Of a stretch of 48,508 nt of DNA, positions 35,434-44,463 are shown piece after piece (position 1 is the stretch's first letter; every line of letters starts with the position of its first letter). The DNA comes from Hyphomicrobiaceae bacterium (GTDB lineage: Bacteria; Pseudomonadota; Alphaproteobacteria; Rhizobiales; Hyphomicrobiaceae). Location of the stretch: assembly GCA_020442185.1 (NCBI GenBank), contig JAGRKS010000155.1, positions 20,755 through 69,262 of the forward strand, read 5' to 3'. Made by a program: the position numbers and the translations under genes. The notes under the pieces are model-generated. The model worked only from the letters and a program-made list of their open reading frames with translations, was not told the DNA's origin and ran no database searches.

Positions 35434-36621
35434 ATGTTCGACGCCAAGAGTCTCCTCGAAGCCCTCGTCAACGGCGCGGGTCAGCGTTCTGCGGGCGGGG
35501 CTGGTAGCGGCGGCGGCCTCGGTGGCGGGTTGGGTGACCTGCTCGGCGGCCTCCTCCAGGGTCAACAGGGTGGCGCGTCGAGCGGCCGCGGTAGCGGCCT
35601 GCCCGACCAGACCGGTGGCGGGCTCGAAGACCTTCTGCGCAACATGCTTCCCGGCGGCACCGCCTCGTCGCAGCCGTCGACAGGCGCTCCCGCGAAGTCC
35701 GGCGGTCTCGACGACCTTTTGCGCAACATGGTCCCCTCGGGCGATCGCGGCGGCCAAGGCGACAGCGGCGGCGGACTCGGCGATATTCTCGGCAAGCTGC
35801 AAGAGCAGCTCGGCGGTGGCGCGGCGGGCAACCGCGGTGGTAGCGCGGGAGACGCCGGCGGTCAGAGCATCACCGACATTCTCGGCGGACTATTCGGCCA
35901 GGCAACCCAGGGTGCCAGGGACGGGGCCGGCCGCATCGGCGAAGCGACGGGCGCACGCGAGGCGCTGGAGCGCCTTGGCGGCGGCCAGTCGGCCGATGAA
36001 CTCATGGCCAAGCTGAAGGACCTCGTCGCCAACAACCAGCTTGGTGCTGGCTCGGTGCTCGGGGGCCTCGGCGCTCTCGTGCTCGGCACGCAGACAGGCC
36101 GCTCGCTGGCGGTCAACGCCGCAAAGCTCGGCGCACTCGCGCTGATCGGCGGCCTCGCCTACAGCGCCTATCAGAACTACAGTCAAGGCCGCTCGCCGAT
36201 CAACGATCCGAACTTCGTGCCGAACGCCGCGCCGGCCGGTTCGGGCTTCGAACCGAATGCCATCACCAATGAGCAGGCGGCACTCTATATTCGCACGATG
36301 ATTGCCGCTGCCGCCGCTGACGGTCGCATCGATGCGAGCGAACAGAAGAAGATTCTCGGCGGACTTTCGCAGGTTGGTCTCGAGCGTGATGCCGAAGAGT
36401 TCCTGGCACGCGAGTTGAACAACCCATCCCACGTGTCGCAACTCGTCACGCAGGTATCGACACCGCAGGAGGCCGTACAGGTGTACACCGCTGCCCGGCT
36501 CGCAATCGAACCCGATACGCGCGGCGAGCAGATGTTCCTTGCCGAGCTCGCCCAGCGCCTCGGCATGGACGACAACCTCAAGGCACACATCGATACGGCC
36601 ACCGCCAACGCAGCGGCATAA
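35434..36621 (+). CDS. DUF533/TerB-like protein with glycine-rich N-terminal half
   Basis: This 395-residue protein begins MFDAKSLLEALVNGAG and then has a long Gly/Ser/Gln-rich part with repeated GGLxDLL(R)NM units (about residues 25-160), two of them near-identical (LLRNMLPGG and LLRNMVPSG). A hydrophobic segment around residues 220-250 (LGALALIGGLAYSAYQNYSQG) is followed by the DUF533/TerB-like helical domain (ITNEQAALYIRTMIAAAAADGRID to the end), in which AAADGRID is the TerB acidic motif. DUF533 (YebE) proteins are inner-membrane associated; function is unknown. AAGGGA precedes the ATG at 35434. A strong terminator follows. Confidence 0.9.
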   Translation: MFDAKSLLEALVNGAGQRSAGGAGSGGGLGGGLGDLLGGLLQGQQGGASSGRGSGLPDQTGGGLEDLLRNMLPGGTASSQPSTGAPAKSGGLDDLLRNMVPSGDRGGQGDSGGGLGDILGKLQEQLGGGAAGNRGGSAGDAGGQSITDILGGLFGQATQGARDGAGRIGEATGAREALERLGGGQSADELMAKLKDLVANNQLGAGSVLGGLGALVLGTQTGRSLAVNAAKLGALALIGGLAYSAYQNYSQGRSPINDPNFVPNAAPAGSGFEPNAITNEQAALYIRTMIAAAAADGRIDASEQKKILGGLSQVGLERDAEEFLARELNNPSHVSQLVTQVSTPQEAVQVYTAARLAIEPDTRGEQMFLAELAQRLGMDDNLKAHIDTATANAAA

Positions 36622-36647
36622 GCCGCCAAACATTCGTTCCCGATGGG

Positions 36648-36675
36648 AAGGCCGCCCAATCGGGCGGCCTTTTCT
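36648..36675 (+). terminator. Rho-independent terminator of the DUF533 gene
   Basis: A perfect 10-base-pair stem (AAGGCCGCCC with GGGCGGCCTT), a four-base loop AATC and the T-rich tail TTTTCTT, starting 27 bases after the stop codon. This is a textbook intrinsic terminator. Confidence 0.92.
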
Positions 36676-36886
36676 TGTATCGCGTTGCGCGCGGCACTGC
36701 TTCGGCACGGTGATCTGAAGCCGGCGCTCATCGCGGCGCGCTGTCGCCGGTGCCCCTTCAAGCGAAGAGTACGCCAGCCGTAAGCTCCCGGTGCTTGGAC
36801 CATGCCGGCGGAGCTGCCCCGGGGCCTTACCCTGCCCGGCCCGCGCATACCCGCCGGCCAGAACCAGTCGAGACGGTAAGAAAAAA

Positions 36887-36906
36887 GGCGGAGCCGTGGC
36901 TCCGCC
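36887..36906 (-). terminator. Rho-independent terminator of the DevCAB-type operon
   Basis: A 9-base-pair stem (GGCGGAGCC with GGCTCCGCC, two-base loop) is preceded on the plus strand by six A, so that the minus-strand transcript ends in a run of T. It lies 26 bases beyond the stop of the adaptor gene. On the plus strand TTTT also follows, so it may work in both directions. Together with the previous terminator it isolates two convergent units; the 200 bases between hold nothing I recognise. Confidence 0.9.
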
Positions 36907-36932
36907 TTTTGCATGATCAACCGACCCGCGAG

Positions 36933-38042
36933 CTACTCTCGCTTCGCGTCGGCCGTTTCGTTGTTGGCGAAGAAGACGTCGACGCGCATGCCGCTCACCA
37001 GCTCCTGGCCCTTGTCGAGGGTCACGACGACTTCGAGTACGTCGACGTCGTTTGGCCGACGCGGCCCGCGCGAGGCGATGTGCGGCGAGCCGAGTGCCGA
37101 GGCGATCGACGTGACACGGCCCTCGAAGTCCTTGCCAGAGAACGCGTCCGCGCGGACGATGACGCGCTGACCGATCCTGACATTCCCGACATCGCGATCC
37201 TCGACCTCGGCGAGAACCTGGACATTTGACAGATCGCCGAACGCCACCAGCGGTGCTTCAGGCGATGGCGCGGCCAATTCGCCGACACGCGCATCGACGC
37301 GCAGCACCGTACCGTCCTTCGGGGCGCGCACGCGGGTACGCTCGAACGCCTGATAGGCGAGCGTCAGATCGGAACGTGCCTGTGTCAACGCGGCATCGAG
37401 CCGGTCGGGGAGAGGCAACTCCTTCTTTGCCTCGATGCGCGCCAGCTGGCGGCGAGCTTCTTCGAGTGCAGACTTCTTCTGCGCGACGGCCTGGCGAAGA
37501 TTGACGATCTCGGTCGAGATCGTGCCCGACTTGCGTTGTGACAGGATCGAATCGAAATTCTGACGTGCCTCGAACAGTTCTCGCTCGCTTGCCTCAACGG
37601 TATCTTCGGCGTTGCGCCGGTCGAGCGCGAGCCCGGACGGCTTCTCGGTCTTCTCCTCGTCGCGTTCGCGACGCCGCACCAGCGTCTCGGCCTGGGCCGC
37701 GGCGATGCGTGCGAGCTGGTCGCCATCGTCGAGGCGGACCATCAGGTCGCCAGCGAACATCCGATCCTTCGCGACGACGATGACTTCCTTGATCAGCCCG
37801 CCAACCGGCGACACGATGCGCACCTCGCCGCCTATCGGTTCGACACGGCCCGTCGCGGAAGCGGCCCACGTCGGATCGGCGGCCTTCGTGGAATCGCTCG
37901 ATGATGCGGCTTTCGCCGCAGCCGACTGCGCGAGCGCGCTCGGTGCCAACGCATTCGGCTGCCACATCAGCATCGCGCCGGTCGCGGTTACGGCGATCGC
38001 CGCGACGGCAAGGGTCGCAATGGTGGAATTGATATTAGACAT
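36933..38042 (-). CDS. HlyD-family adaptor of an ABC exporter (DevB-like)
   Basis: This 369-residue periplasmic adaptor is the last gene of a three-gene exporter operon. Residues 7-30 are a membrane anchor or signal (IATLAVAAIAVTATGAMLMW). ASATGRVEPIGGEVRIVSP is the typical DevB entry to the lipoyl-like half. Two long coiled-coil helices with many Arg/Glu/Lys residues follow (about 105-215), then RVRAPKDGTVLRVDARVGE closes the lipoyl domain. The family partner is a DevC permease and DevA ATPase, described for glycolipid export in cyanobacteria; the cargo here is unknown. The start overlaps the ATPase gene by eight bases. Confidence 0.9.
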   Translation of the reverse strand: MSNINSTIATLAVAAIAVTATGAMLMWQPNALAPSALAQSAAAKAASSSDSTKAADPTWAASATGRVEPIGGEVRIVSPVGGLIKEVIVVAKDRMFAGDLMVRLDDGDQLARIAAAQAETLVRRRERDEEKTEKPSGLALDRRNAEDTVEASERELFEARQNFDSILSQRKSGTISTEIVNLRQAVAQKKSALEEARRQLARIEAKKELPLPDRLDAALTQARSDLTLAYQAFERTRVRAPKDGTVLRVDARVGELAAPSPEAPLVAFGDLSNVQVLAEVEDRDVGNVRIGQRVIVRADAFSGKDFEGRVTSIASALGSPHIASRGPRRPNDVDVLEVVVTLDKGQELVSGMRVDVFFANNETADAKRE

Positions 38043-38787
38043 GTGCTTTTCGCCTCTTCGTGAGATCCGTTATTTCGGGAGCATCGAGGCCGTCGGGCCG
38101 ACGCTCCTCGCCGACGATGCGACCATCTTCGATGCGCACCACGCGATCGGCGTAAGGCAGTGTGCGCGGATCGTGGGTAACGACCAGCACACTGCGGTTC
38201 TGCTCCTTGGCGATGCGCGCCAGCAGCGCCATCACCGCGTGTCCATTCTCGGTATCGAGTGCCGCGGTCGGTTCGTCCGCCAGCACCACCGAGGGCGACG
38301 TCGCAATCGCACGCGCCACCGCGACACGCTGCTGTTCACCACCCGACATGTTGCCGGGGTGATACTTCAAACGGTGCCCGAGGCCGACATCGCGCAGCAC
38401 TTCTTCGGCACGCGCCGCGGCCTTGAAACCTTTTTCGCCGCGCACATCCAGCGCAATACGCACGTTTTCCAGCGCCGACAGTGTCGGGAACAGATTGTAC
38501 GACTGGAATATGAAGCCGATGTGATCGCGCCGGAACATTGCGAGCTTCTCCGCCGGCAAACCCGTCGTCAGCTGGCCATCGACACGCACCGAACCGGATG
38601 TCGGTGTGAGGATGCAGCCGAGAATGGACAGCAAAGTCGTCTTGCCGCTGCCGGACGGGCCCATCAGCAGGGTCAACTCACCCGGGCGCAACGCAACCGT
38701 CACACCTTTCAGTGCCATGACCTTGCCCGCTCCGGAGCCAAGCTCCTTCACGACGTCGATGGCTTCGAGTACTGGTTCGCCGGTCAT
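38035..38787 (-). CDS. ABC exporter ATP-binding protein (DevA/LolD-like)
   Basis: This 250-residue ATPase of the MacB/LolD class has Walker A GPSGSGKTT, the Q-loop IGFIFQSYNLFPTLSALENV, signature MSGGEQQRVAVARA, Walker B VVLADEPTAALD and H-loop VVTHDPR. The ATG at 38787 overlaps the permease stop (ATGA), and this start gives the usual MTGEPVLEAIDVVKEL beginning; the frame extends upstream into the permease gene. It energises a mechanotransmission-type export machine, not transport through its own channel. Confidence 0.94.
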   Translation of the reverse strand: MTGEPVLEAIDVVKELGSGAGKVMALKGVTVALRPGELTLLMGPSGSGKTTLLSILGCILTPTSGSVRVDGQLTTGLPAEKLAMFRRDHIGFIFQSYNLFPTLSALENVRIALDVRGEKGFKAAARAEEVLRDVGLGHRLKYHPGNMSGGEQQRVAVARAIATSPSVVLADEPTAALDTENGHAVMALLARIAKEQNRSVLVVTHDPRTLPYADRVVRIEDGRIVGEERRPDGLDAPEITDLTKRRKAHV

Positions 38788-39914
38788 CGGTTGAATACCA
38801 TTGCTGGATCTATCTTGATCACTTTCATGATCGCGGAAAGTGCCGAGATTGCGCACATGAAGAGTGTCACTGCAAACAGCACCGCGGCGAGCCATGGCGT
38901 CATGACCAGGGGCAGCGGCGTATCATGGCTGGCAAGAACCGCCGCCAGCGCAATTATCATCCCGAGCACGTAGCCGATCACCGCGCTAAGACCGGCCTGT
39001 CCCAGGATCACCTTGTGGATATAGCCTGATGACGATCCAAGCGCACGCAGCGTCGCGAACTCGTTGAGATGATCCTTGGTGCTCGAGTAGAGCGTCTGGG
39101 CAACGATGACGGTCCCGACCAGCACGCCGAGGAACGCGCCGCCGATCAACGCGACACCAGCACCCGTGCGGAACAGCCATTGCGTCAGACTGCGATCGCG
39201 GAACTCGGCCTTGGTCAGCACCTCGGCGGTCTCGAGCCGGCTCTTGAGATCCTTGCGGACCTGCTCGACGTCGGCGCCGGGAGCAACCTTCACGAGATAG
39301 AACGTCGTCGCATCGGTCGGCGCACCGAGAAGCTGGCGGGCACGATTGATCGGCATATAGACATAGGGCGATTGGGTGAACGAGCGCACGCCGTCGGTCA
39401 GCGCCTTGACCCGGATGCGGCCGGTCGCGATCTGGGCCGTCGAACCGACGCCTTCGATATCGAGTTCCTTGAGGTAGGTGCGATCGACGGCGATGCCGTT
39501 CGGTGCGCGGACATCTTCCCACGTCCCCTTGATCAACGACCACGGTGCAAGTCCACCGTCCTCGGGATCGGTTCCGATAACGACGACTCGTGTCGACCCG
39601 CCGCTCGGTTTGCGCCATTCAGCAAACGCGACCACCATCGGCACAACGCTCGCGACGCCCGGTGTCGCCAACGCCTGATGGCGCTCGCCGTTGCGCAGGA
39701 GCAGGCCGCCATCCTCAAAACTCTTGGCGCCGAAGGTCGTGACCCAAAGATCGCCATCGGAATGATCGATGTTGCTAGTGATCATGCGGCTCGATCCCAG
39801 GTAGAGACCAAGCTGAACCGCGACCAGAACAATCGAGAACAGGATGCCGACCAGCGTCACCGCAAGCCGGATGCGATCATGAAACAAGTTACGAAATGCG
39901 AGTGTCAGGACCAT
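38784..39914 (-). CDS. ABC exporter permease (DevC-like, FtsX/MacB fold)
   Basis: This 376-residue permease has the FtsX plan: an N-terminal helix (LAVTLVGILFSIVLVAVQLGLYLG), a large periplasmic domain (about residues 45-245, with SFTQSPYVYMPINRARQLLG) and three C-terminal helices (AGVALIGGAFLGVLVGTVIVAQ; QAGLSAVIGYVLGMIIALAAVL; MTPWLAAVLFAVTLFMCAISALSAI in part). The motif TKDHLNEFATLRALGSSSGYI is typical of DevC. It is the first gene of the operon in transcription order and lies divergent to the DUF2147 gene. Confidence 0.92.
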   Translation of the reverse strand: MVLTLAFRNLFHDRIRLAVTLVGILFSIVLVAVQLGLYLGSSRMITSNIDHSDGDLWVTTFGAKSFEDGGLLLRNGERHQALATPGVASVVPMVVAFAEWRKPSGGSTRVVVIGTDPEDGGLAPWSLIKGTWEDVRAPNGIAVDRTYLKELDIEGVGSTAQIATGRIRVKALTDGVRSFTQSPYVYMPINRARQLLGAPTDATTFYLVKVAPGADVEQVRKDLKSRLETAEVLTKAEFRDRSLTQWLFRTGAGVALIGGAFLGVLVGTVIVAQTLYSSTKDHLNEFATLRALGSSSGYIHKVILGQAGLSAVIGYVLGMIIALAAVLASHDTPLPLVMTPWLAAVLFAVTLFMCAISALSAIMKVIKIDPAMVFNR

Positions 39915-40293
39915 TTTTTCTCAATCCAATCGGGCGTTGGCTCGAACCCTAGCGGCGCTGCACTTCGTCGGCGCTTGCCGATAGCCGGCGGAACTTGCGG
40001 ATCTGCCCCCAGGAAGTTGCAAATATTGGCGCAAGCGGGGCATGAATTGTCTGGATAGCGTGAAATTCGACCGCCGCGTCGAACCGTCCCAGGGGCCGGA
40101 CGCCCGCGGCAACGCAGGGGAGCGACCAGCCCTTAACGAGTTACACGCAAGGAGCTTGAACTTGCGACGAGGCTGCAGATCTATCGTGAACGAGGACAGC
40201 GCGCCATGCTGCGGCTCGGCCGAAAGACCAACGTTTCGCCGTTTTAATGTGATGTCCAGAACTCAACCCCTTCCAGCCACGTAAGAGTGCATC
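39915..40293. other. Divergent gap between the exporter operon and the DUF2147 gene
   Basis: This 379-base stretch should hold promoters for both directions. On the plus strand, CGCAAG and CTTGCG form a small inverted repeat near 40147-40170. I could not find a convincing -35/-10 pair on either strand and see no gene. Confidence 0.4.
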
Positions 40294-40827
40294 ATGCGTA
40301 ATCACCGTCAGATCCCCGTTAATGCCCGTCGCACGTTGACTGCTGGCATCGCCGGCCGGGCTGTCGTCGTCGCATCGATGGCAGCCTTCGCGATGACTAT
40401 GCCCGCGACCGCCGCCCCCCGGGAAGTCGGCGTCTGGTATGACGACACCGGCAAGGGTGCCGTCGAGATTTTCCAATGCGGCGGCAAACTTTGTGGCCGC
40501 ATCTTTTGGCTCAAAGACCCCCTGAACAAAAAGGGGGAGCCGCTGAGCGATGGATATAACCCCAAGGCAGAACTGAGAAACCGCCCGATATGCGGCCTTC
40601 AGGTTCTCGGCAACCTTCAGCGCCAGGATGACGGGACCTGGGATGCCGGTTGGGTTTACGACCCCAAGGTGGGCCAGTCCTATGACGCCGCCTTGATGAT
40701 ATCCGGCCGGAATAATCTCATTTTGACCGGCTACAAAGGCCTCAAGTTTCTCAGCAAATCCTTCACGTGGACGCGCGCGCCGCAGGATCTGCCGTCGTGT
40801 TCCGCAACGACGAGCGCGTCGCGATAG
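40294..40827 (+). CDS. Exported DUF2147 family protein
   Basis: This 177-residue periplasmic protein has a signal peptide (residues 1-40, hydrophobic GRAVVVASMAAFAMTMPATA, cut before APRE). The mature part shows the DUF2147 pattern: GVWYDDTGKGAVEIFQCGGKLCGRIFWLKDP in pieces, then GWVYDPKVGQSYDAAL and LTGYKGLKFLSKSFTWTR. The two Cys of QCGGKLCGRI are conserved in the family and, with two more near the middle and end, could form disulfides. The fold is a beta barrel; function is unknown. Its base composition is a little lower in GC than its neighbours (one row I counted was 50%). Confidence 0.92.
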   Translation: MRNHRQIPVNARRTLTAGIAGRAVVVASMAAFAMTMPATAAPREVGVWYDDTGKGAVEIFQCGGKLCGRIFWLKDPLNKKGEPLSDGYNPKAELRNRPICGLQVLGNLQRQDDGTWDAGWVYDPKVGQSYDAALMISGRNNLILTGYKGLKFLSKSFTWTRAPQDLPSCSATTSASR

Positions 40828-41266
40828 TAGTGTCGAAGGCATCCGGGTCGTTACATTATCGTGGCCGGCAGTGCGTCGAACCGGTTGCCCGGGAAAGTCG
40901 CACCGGATCGTTACCGGCATATGGTGACTCGGCGGCGGAATTCGACCCCTGCGCCATTTTACTTTTTTGGCGCGACGCTGTCCGGATGGACGACACATCG
41001 CGTAACCGACGGCACGGCGCGCGCCGTCGCGTGATTGTTGCTTAGTCGACGCTCCCGCAACCGCGCCAAGTGCGACAGTGAGCAAGAACGCTACCGCTCA
41101 TGGACCATTTCGGCAAAAGCCGCCTGGGGCAGCAGCGCCGGTTCCGCCCTGAAGCGAGAACCAATTTCGGCGCGAACCATTCGTTGCATTGTGACATCGC
41201 GGCAAGGGTCGCGCCGGAGGCCCCTGGATCAACCGGCGCGAAATGACCGGCCGACGCCGGGTCCGC
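40828..41266. other. Gap between the DUF2147 and hydrolase genes (convergent)
   Basis: These 439 bases lie between two convergent genes. Short open frames occur but none has a ribosome site or family resemblance. A T-rich patch (TTTTACTTTTTT) lies near 40958-40970 without a clear preceding stem. I see nothing else. Confidence 0.45.
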
Positions 41267-42154
41267 CTATTCGGCGGCGCCGTTCGCCGCATATTTCTGG
41301 GCGTTGACGGTACGCGCCGCTTTCGCTTCGTCGGCGGCCGCCAATCGCTCGAGGAATTCGACGGTTCTGTCGACCACGAGGTTCCGCTGCCGATCCAAGG
41401 TGACCATGTGGTAGCTGTCGTTGAGGACGATCGATTCCACCATGCCCGCAAGTCCGCGCTGAATGCGAAACGCATTCGACAAATCCGACTGGTCGTCCTG
41501 GCGCGGGTGAATGACGAGCGCAGGCTGGTTGATTTCGCCCAACTGGCGCTGCACCCGGCGCACGAGCCTGCGGAACTGATAGACGAGCCCACCACCACGG
41601 CCGAAGATGTCTTCGACGGGCCGCTCGTCGTTGGCAAAGCTCTCGATCGCGAATTTGCGAATCCGCTCGTCCTTGATGCCGAACGGCTCACGCTGACGGA
41701 AGTGGAACAGACGCGCACTGAAGCGGTCGTTGACCAGCCGGAAGAAATTGAAATACCACGGGATCGCCCAGCCGTTGGGCCACAGCGTCGGCGCCAGAAG
41801 GATCAAGCCGCCGATGGTCTCGGGGTGCTTTGTCGCGAGGTGAAGGCCGAGGATGCTGCCAGCCGAAAGACCGCCGACGTAAATCGTGTCGCACGTTTCC
41901 GCCAGCTCGGCATAGGACGCTTCGATGCCGGCGAACCAGTCTTCCCAGGTCGAGATGCCGGAAATGTCAGTTCCGGCCGTCATTCCCGGTACAAACGGAC
42001 AGGAAACGGTGAAGCCGGAACGGCCAAGTGACTGAGCCAAATGGCGCAATTCAACGGGCGTCCCACCAAGACTGTGGATCAGCAGTACGCCGTAGCGACC
42101 GCCAGCGACCTTGTAGCTGCCCTGGTAGTTACCTGCTTTTTCTTTCTTTTTCAT
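41267..42154 (-). CDS. Alpha/beta hydrolase, carboxylesterase-like
   Basis: This 295-residue cytoplasmic hydrolase has a lysine-rich start and no signal peptide. The oxyanion region is LLIHSLGGTPVELRHLA; the nucleophile elbow GLSAGS has S97; the acid is D220 or D221 in VIHPRQDDQSD; and the base is H249 in NDSYHMVTLD. The layout fits carboxylesterases of the Est30 kind or monoacylglycerol lipases; the substrate cannot be predicted. The 13-base palindrome AGTTAACTTAACT (42157-42169) lies directly before the start codon, where a ribosome site is expected but not seen. Confidence 0.9.
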   Translation of the reverse strand: MKKKEKAGNYQGSYKVAGGRYGVLLIHSLGGTPVELRHLAQSLGRSGFTVSCPFVPGMTAGTDISGISTWEDWFAGIEASYAELAETCDTIYVGGLSAGSILGLHLATKHPETIGGLILLAPTLWPNGWAIPWYFNFFRLVNDRFSARLFHFRQREPFGIKDERIRKFAIESFANDERPVEDIFGRGGGLVYQFRRLVRRVQRQLGEINQPALVIHPRQDDQSDLSNAFRIQRGLAGMVESIVLNDSYHMVTLDRQRNLVVDRTVEFLERLAAADEAKAARTVNAQKYAANGAAE

Positions 42155-42253
42155 GCAGTTAACTTAACTCGCTCTTACGCCACTCGAATCCTAGGAGTAG
42201 CCCATGATGATCCCGTCAGCCAAGCCCCTATTTATCCGGGGTAATGGCGTCCT

Positions 42254-42436
42254 TCAGCCCAACGGTCTCGGTGCTTCCTCGTAGTGGCCCTTTTGGGCGC
42301 GCGAAGGCGCCGTAAGGATCTCGATCTTTTTGGCCGACGGCTGCTTTTTGGCCACCGACGCTTCGAATGCGGTGAGGGTTTCGCCCGAGTGAAAGGTCAC
42401 GTCGGTTAAGTCGCCTCGAGCACGCAAACGGTTCAT
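42254..42436 (-). CDS. Possible small protein of unknown function (60 aa)
   Basis: An open frame from ATG 42436 reads MNRLRARGDLTDVTFHSGETL, continues with a Lys/Ala-rich part (VAKKQPSAKKIEILTAP) and ends EEAPRPLG. It is basic and lacks a membrane segment. The ribosome site is weak. A small hairpin (CCCC/GGGG) lies about 15 bases after the stop. It might be a real small gene or chance. Confidence 0.35.
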   Translation of the reverse strand: MNRLRARGDLTDVTFHSGETLTAFEASVAKKQPSAKKIEILTAPSRAQKGHYEEAPRPLG

Positions 42437-42766
42437 GCCGCCCGTAAGGTCAGCACGAACCCTTTGCGATCGTTTTGACAGAGATACTCGCGATGGCGAT
42501 AGGTCAGTGTGACGCAACCTCATCCAAGACATGCAACAAACGGAAATATTTGGGAGAAGTTCCGGATTCGCAACACAATTTCGCGAACGAAATTGTGACC
42601 GCCCTGTTAAATGGCCGCAGGGTCGGCACGCCCGTACTGCCCCTGCCACCAACATGAAACCCTCGCCCTCGTTTGCCGGTCTGCGTGCGGACAATTGCTG
42701 TCCGACACATATCAATCGAGAGTACGCAACTTCGCGTGAATGAACCGTTCCGAACGAAACATATGC
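42437..42766. other. Gap downstream of the symporter gene
   Basis: The stretch between the symporter gene end and the possible small gene is AT-richer than average and contains several short frames with no resemblance to known proteins. No terminator or repeat stands out. The palindrome at 42157-42169 lies outside it, near the hydrolase start. Confidence 0.4.
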
Positions 42767-44170
42767 TTAACCGGCCTTACCTTCGTGTGCCGGATGAGGC
42801 CAACGCGCCGAGAACGGAAGTCCGGCCGCATAGGCGAGAAGTGCCGCTGCCAATGCGAGGGTGTAGGGCGTCGTCGACCACCCCGTGATTGTCGCCACGA
42901 TCCAGACCCCCGAGCCGGTAAACAAGGCCGCGAGGGCGCTCGGCGCGCTACCGATCCGGGTGAAGAGGCCGATCACGAGGCAGACCATCACACCAGAGCT
43001 GCCGAATGCCGCGGCAGTCTCGACGAGGTCGCGGACAGAGCCCGCATTCATCGCGAGCCCATACGCGAGCGTCGCCAACGCGACGACCGTCAAGCGAACC
43101 GACAGCAGTCGGGCACGGCTTTCGGATATCGACAGGGCTGGAATGAAGAGGTTGTGCGAGAGCAGCGATGCCGCTGCGACGAGTGTCGAATCGACCGTCG
43201 AGAGGATGGCTGAAATCAGCGCGCCTGCGAAGATGATGTGCAACGCGCCAGGCAGGAACCGCTCGGCCAGCAACGGCACGACCTGCTCGAGGGCATCGCC
43301 CTCGAGGCCCGGCAACACCATCGGGCCGACGAGGCCGAGGTAGACCGGCAAGAGACCGACGATCAGGTAGAGGCCGGCGCCGGCAATCGTCGCTCGCGAA
43401 GCAACCTTGGCTGATCGGCAGCCGAGGATGCGCGAGATGAGTTCGATGGCGACGACGGTGCCGCAGATGGGCACCAGCCATTTTTCAAGGATCTCGAGCG
43501 GCGGCGTAGTGGATACGGGCGTCAGCACCAGCCGGTCTCGAGGCACCGCTGCGAGACTGGCCTCGATGCCTCCCAGCGAGGACGACACGAGCCAGACCAG
43601 CAAAACCAACCCGAAGATCACGGCAATGCCCTGCACCAGATCGGTAATGGCATCCGCCATCAGGCCGCCGAGCACGGTGTAGGCACAAACGACGATCGCC
43701 GCGATCGTGATCGCGACCGTGGCGTCGATCTCGGAAACGCCGCTGACGATCTGCCCGAACGCACGGATCTGCGCCGCGGCCCAGAACACGCTCCCCGGCA
43801 CCAGCATGAACACCACGACGCGCTCCGTAGCCGTGCCGAACCGCCGAGCGAAGAAATCCGCAAAGGTGGTCAGGCCCTGCCGCCACAGGGCAGCGGCGAA
43901 CACCACCCCGGCGATGAACAGCGAAAGCGCATAGCCGAACGGATCAAACTGGGCGCCGCTGAGGCCCGCTTCATAGACGGCGCCCGATGTGCCAACCACC
44001 ACCTCGGCGCCGAACCAGGTCGCGAAGACGGTGAATGCGCCGATCACCGTGCCGATGCGGCGTCCGGCGTTGATATAATCGGTCTCGGTCTTGATGTTGC
44101 GAGAAACGAAGGCGCCGATCGCGAACTGGACGACGATGTAGGCAATCACGCCTGCCAGAACCGAAGACAT
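42767..44170 (-). CDS. Sodium:solute symporter family transporter
   Basis: This 467-residue inner-membrane protein has about twelve to thirteen hydrophobic segments and the LeuT-like SSS plan. Diagnostic parts are TDYINAGRRIGTVIGAFTVFATWFG near the start, YEAGLSGAQFDPFGYALSLF, TFADFFARRFG, AYTVLGGLMADAITDLVQG and FAGALISAILSTVDSTLVAAASLLSHN (the sodium-site Ser/Asp/Ser). The start ATG at 44170 follows GGGGGAGA. The substrate could be proline, pantothenate, an organic acid or another solute. It is divergent from the 667-residue protein gene. Confidence 0.93.
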   Translation of the reverse strand: MSSVLAGVIAYIVVQFAIGAFVSRNIKTETDYINAGRRIGTVIGAFTVFATWFGAEVVVGTSGAVYEAGLSGAQFDPFGYALSLFIAGVVFAAALWRQGLTTFADFFARRFGTATERVVVFMLVPGSVFWAAAQIRAFGQIVSGVSEIDATVAITIAAIVVCAYTVLGGLMADAITDLVQGIAVIFGLVLLVWLVSSSLGGIEASLAAVPRDRLVLTPVSTTPPLEILEKWLVPICGTVVAIELISRILGCRSAKVASRATIAGAGLYLIVGLLPVYLGLVGPMVLPGLEGDALEQVVPLLAERFLPGALHIIFAGALISAILSTVDSTLVAAASLLSHNLFIPALSISESRARLLSVRLTVVALATLAYGLAMNAGSVRDLVETAAAFGSSGVMVCLVIGLFTRIGSAPSALAALFTGSGVWIVATITGWSTTPYTLALAAALLAYAAGLPFSARWPHPAHEGKAG

Positions 44171-44463
44171 TGCAACGTCTCCCCCGACGAACACATATGT
44201 ACTGCAGCGGTCCGGCCGCCGGTAGGCACCGAGGCATTCACCCGGCGGACGCCGCCCCCCGTCATCGGTCGACGCTTCCTCCGTACTGTAACCGGTTTCA
44301 TCAATGCGTCGGGCAGGACCGGCGGTCAACCGCGTGACGCGACGCGAAGACAACAGATTGCGAAATAGGGAGAACCAGCGCGGGTCTGTCGTCACGCTCT
44401 TCGCTCAATTGCGTTATACGACAATGCGGGATTGCGGGTCCGCCCCCGGAACTGGACCTTGCC
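44171..44463. other. Divergent gap between the symporter and the 667-residue protein genes
   Basis: TATACG (44415-44420) is a possible -10 for the plus-strand gene, but no fitting -35 was found. On the minus strand GGGGGAGA before 44170 is the symporter ribosome site. No repeats or RNA genes are evident. Confidence 0.35.
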
